Below, piece by piece: positions 15,771 through 16,643 of a stretch of DNA of 16,643 bases. The position numbers were made by a program, and so were the translations under genes. The notes beneath the pieces are model-generated. The model did not search any database, was not told the DNA's origin, and worked only from the letters and a program-made list of their open reading frames with translations. Source of the stretch: JAQVEM01 sp964616545 (GTDB lineage: Bacteria; Actinomycetota; Humimicrobiia; Humimicrobiales; Humimicrobiaceae). The stretch is from assembly GCA_964616545.1 (NCBI GenBank), contig CAZTUA010000037.1:1-16643 (forward strand), written 5' to 3'. Numbering within the stretch: position 1 is the stretch's first letter; each line of letters starts with the position of its first letter.

Positions 15771-15790
15771 TTCTATTGAATAAAATAGAA
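15771..15790. promoter_or_regulatory. Inverted repeat just upstream of the sugar-binding-protein gene
   Basis: TTCTATT-GAATAA-AATAGAA is a perfect 7-bp inverted repeat with a 6-base spacer, 23 bases before the GTG start. It may be an operator or a small leader hairpin. AT-rich composition lowers its weight. Confidence 0.35.
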
Positions 15791-15873
15791 AAAATTATTA
15801 AAATTTTTAGGAGATTTGTATTGGTAGGTGACCATGCTCATAACTACTATTACAAATCTCATTTTTTTTTCAT
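15773..15873 (-). pseudogene. Tiny overlapping frames: MKKK-stop coupled to a 29-residue hydrophobic peptide
   Basis: A strong AGGAGG (complement of 15880-15885) lies six bases before an ATG at 15873 that opens only four codons (Met and three Lys, a run of nine A) before TGA at 15861-15859. That TGA overlaps another ATG at 15862 in ATGA fashion. The second frame runs 29 codons to TAG at 15773 and begins MRFVIVVMSMV. Together they read like the start of a signal peptide (MKKK plus hydrophobic core), much like the real binding-protein start just downstream. It may be the relic of a duplicated binding-protein 5' end, with a one-base change in the A run, or a leader peptide. A second unused GGGAGG (about 15938-15945) lies further upstream. 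A functional product is not established. Confidence 0.35.
15811..15870 (+). terminator. Intrinsic terminator-like hairpin facing against the sugar operon
   Basis: GAGATTTGTA (15811-15820) and TACAAATCTC (15851-15860) are perfect 10-bp arms; inside, 15822-15827 pairs with 15844-15849 including a G·U wobble that exists only in plus-strand RNA, and a TGA/TCA pair continues toward a small loop. It is followed directly by A and nine T. On the plus strand this is a model intrinsic terminator, yet no plus-strand gene precedes it. In the operon direction it is a hairpin in the leader of the binding-protein gene, overlapping the tiny frames there. Confidence 0.55.
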
Positions 15874-16015
15874 TTGCACCCTCCTTTTCATAAAAACTAA
15901 CCCTGATTTTAAATTTCTAATATTTTTTAATTAGTTCACCTCCCTTTAAATATCATCTGATTGCTTTTTATAATAATCAATATATTTAACTTCAAATCTA
16001 CTTTCTATCCCGGTA

Positions 16016-16643
16016 TCAGACCTTATCTATAATCTGTTCCGCTCCGGTAATATATTTAATGACATCATTCGAGGTTACATCATGAACATTCTGAACAGTT
16101 ATCAATTTCCCCCTTCTTAAAACCATAATCCTGTTTACGATACTGAATATGTGCTGCATATTGTGGCTGATAATTATTACAGACATGCTTGATTCATCTC
16201 TGAGCAATTTTATTAACTCCAGTGCTTTTCTTGATTCATTTACTCCCAGTGCTGCAGTGGGCTCATCAAGTATGGCTACTTTACTCCCCCAGTATACCGC
16301 TTTGCTGATTGCGACTGCCTGACGCTGCCCTCCTGAATACTCCCTTATTGGCCTTTTTAACGAGCCGAGGTTAACTTTAAGTTTTTTCATCAGATTTATA
16401 GTTTCTTTATACATCCATCTATTATTCAAAAAATATAGAGGTTTCAGTATCCCGCTATGGCAGACCTCGCGTCCCAAAAATACATTGGCTGCCGGATCCT
16501 GTAGATCCACCAGACTGAGATCCTGATAAACAGTTTCTATCCCCAGGTCACGGGCATCTTTCGGGTTATCTATTCTTACTTTCTTGCCCTCGAAAAATAT
16601 TTCCCCTTCATCTCTCCTAAGTGCACCACTTATTATTTTTATC
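16016..16643 (-). CDS. Sugar ABC transporter ATPase (partial, N-terminus beyond the window edge)
   Basis: The frame stays open to the right edge, so a GTG at 16510 is not the real start: translating further upstream gives an IKIISGALRRDEGEIFF segment and ETVYQDLSLVD, which in this family follow directly after Walker A (GxxGxGKST). The lysine-containing Walker A itself is just outside. About 208 codons are visible. The Q-loop is VYQD, the signature is YSGGQRQA, Walker B is VAILDEPTAALG, and the switch histidine is in IISHNM. It ends soon after a VIKYITGAE segment, which is the single-domain form (about 250 residues, FrcA-like), not the two-domain 500-residue RbsA form. It is the most upstream visible gene of the sugar operon; 267 bases separate it from the binding-protein gene. 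Confidence 0.92.
   Translation of the reverse strand, partial: IKIISGALRRDEGEIFFEGKKVRIDNPKDARDLGIETVYQDLSLVDLQDPAANVFLGREVCHSGILKPLYFLNNRWMYKETINLMKKLKVNLGSLKRPIREYSGGQRQAVAISKAVYWGSKVAILDEPTAALGVNESRKALELIKLLRDESSMSVIIISHNMQHIFSIVNRIMVLRRGKLITVQNVHDVTSNDVIKYITGAEQIIDKV

Noticed and set aside
16508..16510. GTG start for the right-edge ABC ATPase
   Set aside because: The frame stays open upstream to the window edge with conserved ABC ATPase sequence, so the gene is truncated by the window.
1..16643. CRISPR arrays, tRNA, rRNA or insertion sequences
   Set aside because: No regularly spaced repeats, no cloverleaf or TTCGA-type tRNA signature, no rRNA-like conserved stretch and no transposase motif were found by reading both strands.

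Overview
The window is an AT-rich stretch of bacterial chromosome, densely coding, with no rRNA, tRNA, CRISPR or insertion sequence that I could see. Shine-Dalgarno sites are mostly strong (AGGAGG type), starts include ATG, GTG and TTG, and substrate-binding proteins are lipoproteins. Two sugar/amino-acid importers of the periplasmic-binding type, a retaining trehalose synthase (TreT) and xylulokinase suggest a heterotrophic, probably anaerobic bacterium. I cannot place the lineage from sequence alone; low-GC Firmicutes-like, Thermotoga-like, Atribacterota-like or low-GC actinobacterial groups would all fit.

Region 1 (about 1-4760) is a trehalose / osmoprotection neighbourhood. On the minus strand a DUF5752-type protein overlaps by four bases a TreT-type trehalose synthase. 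On the plus strand, after a small coiled-coil protein, sits a GT20 trehalose-6-phosphate synthase (OtsA). Two or three very small proteins (78, 62 and 75 residues) flank these genes. A perfect 17-bp inverted repeat lies in the divergent promoter region between the TreT pair and the small coiled-coil gene.

Region 2 (4878-7611, minus) is a compact three-gene ABC importer operon (lipoprotein, permease, ATPase) of the TrpXYZ family, with an extended -10 promoter close to its first gene.

Region 3 (7890-11010) holds a membrane-anchored glucosaminidase-type cell-wall hydrolase with a long acidic linker and PKD/Ig-like domains. A 499-base intergenic region separates it from a divergent ATP-grasp ligase that has a good sigma-70-like promoter.

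Region 4 (11103 to the right edge, minus) is a sugar-uptake operon: ABC ATPase (cut by the window edge just after its Walker A), lipoprotein sugar-binding protein, xylulokinase-family FGGY kinase, RbsC-type permease and a ureidoglycolate-lyase-like cupin. The sugar would be imported and then phosphorylated. Gaps in this operon contain strong hairpins, apparently vacant ribosome-binding sites and a tiny hydrophobic reading frame.

The most unusual signals are the perfect 39-bp dyad at 2722-2760, the hairpin with a T9 tract that faces against the sugar operon near 15811-15870, a terminator-like hairpin with no gene behind it near 9486-9528, a four-cysteine cluster in the sugar-binding protein, and altered metal-site residues in the ATP-grasp protein.
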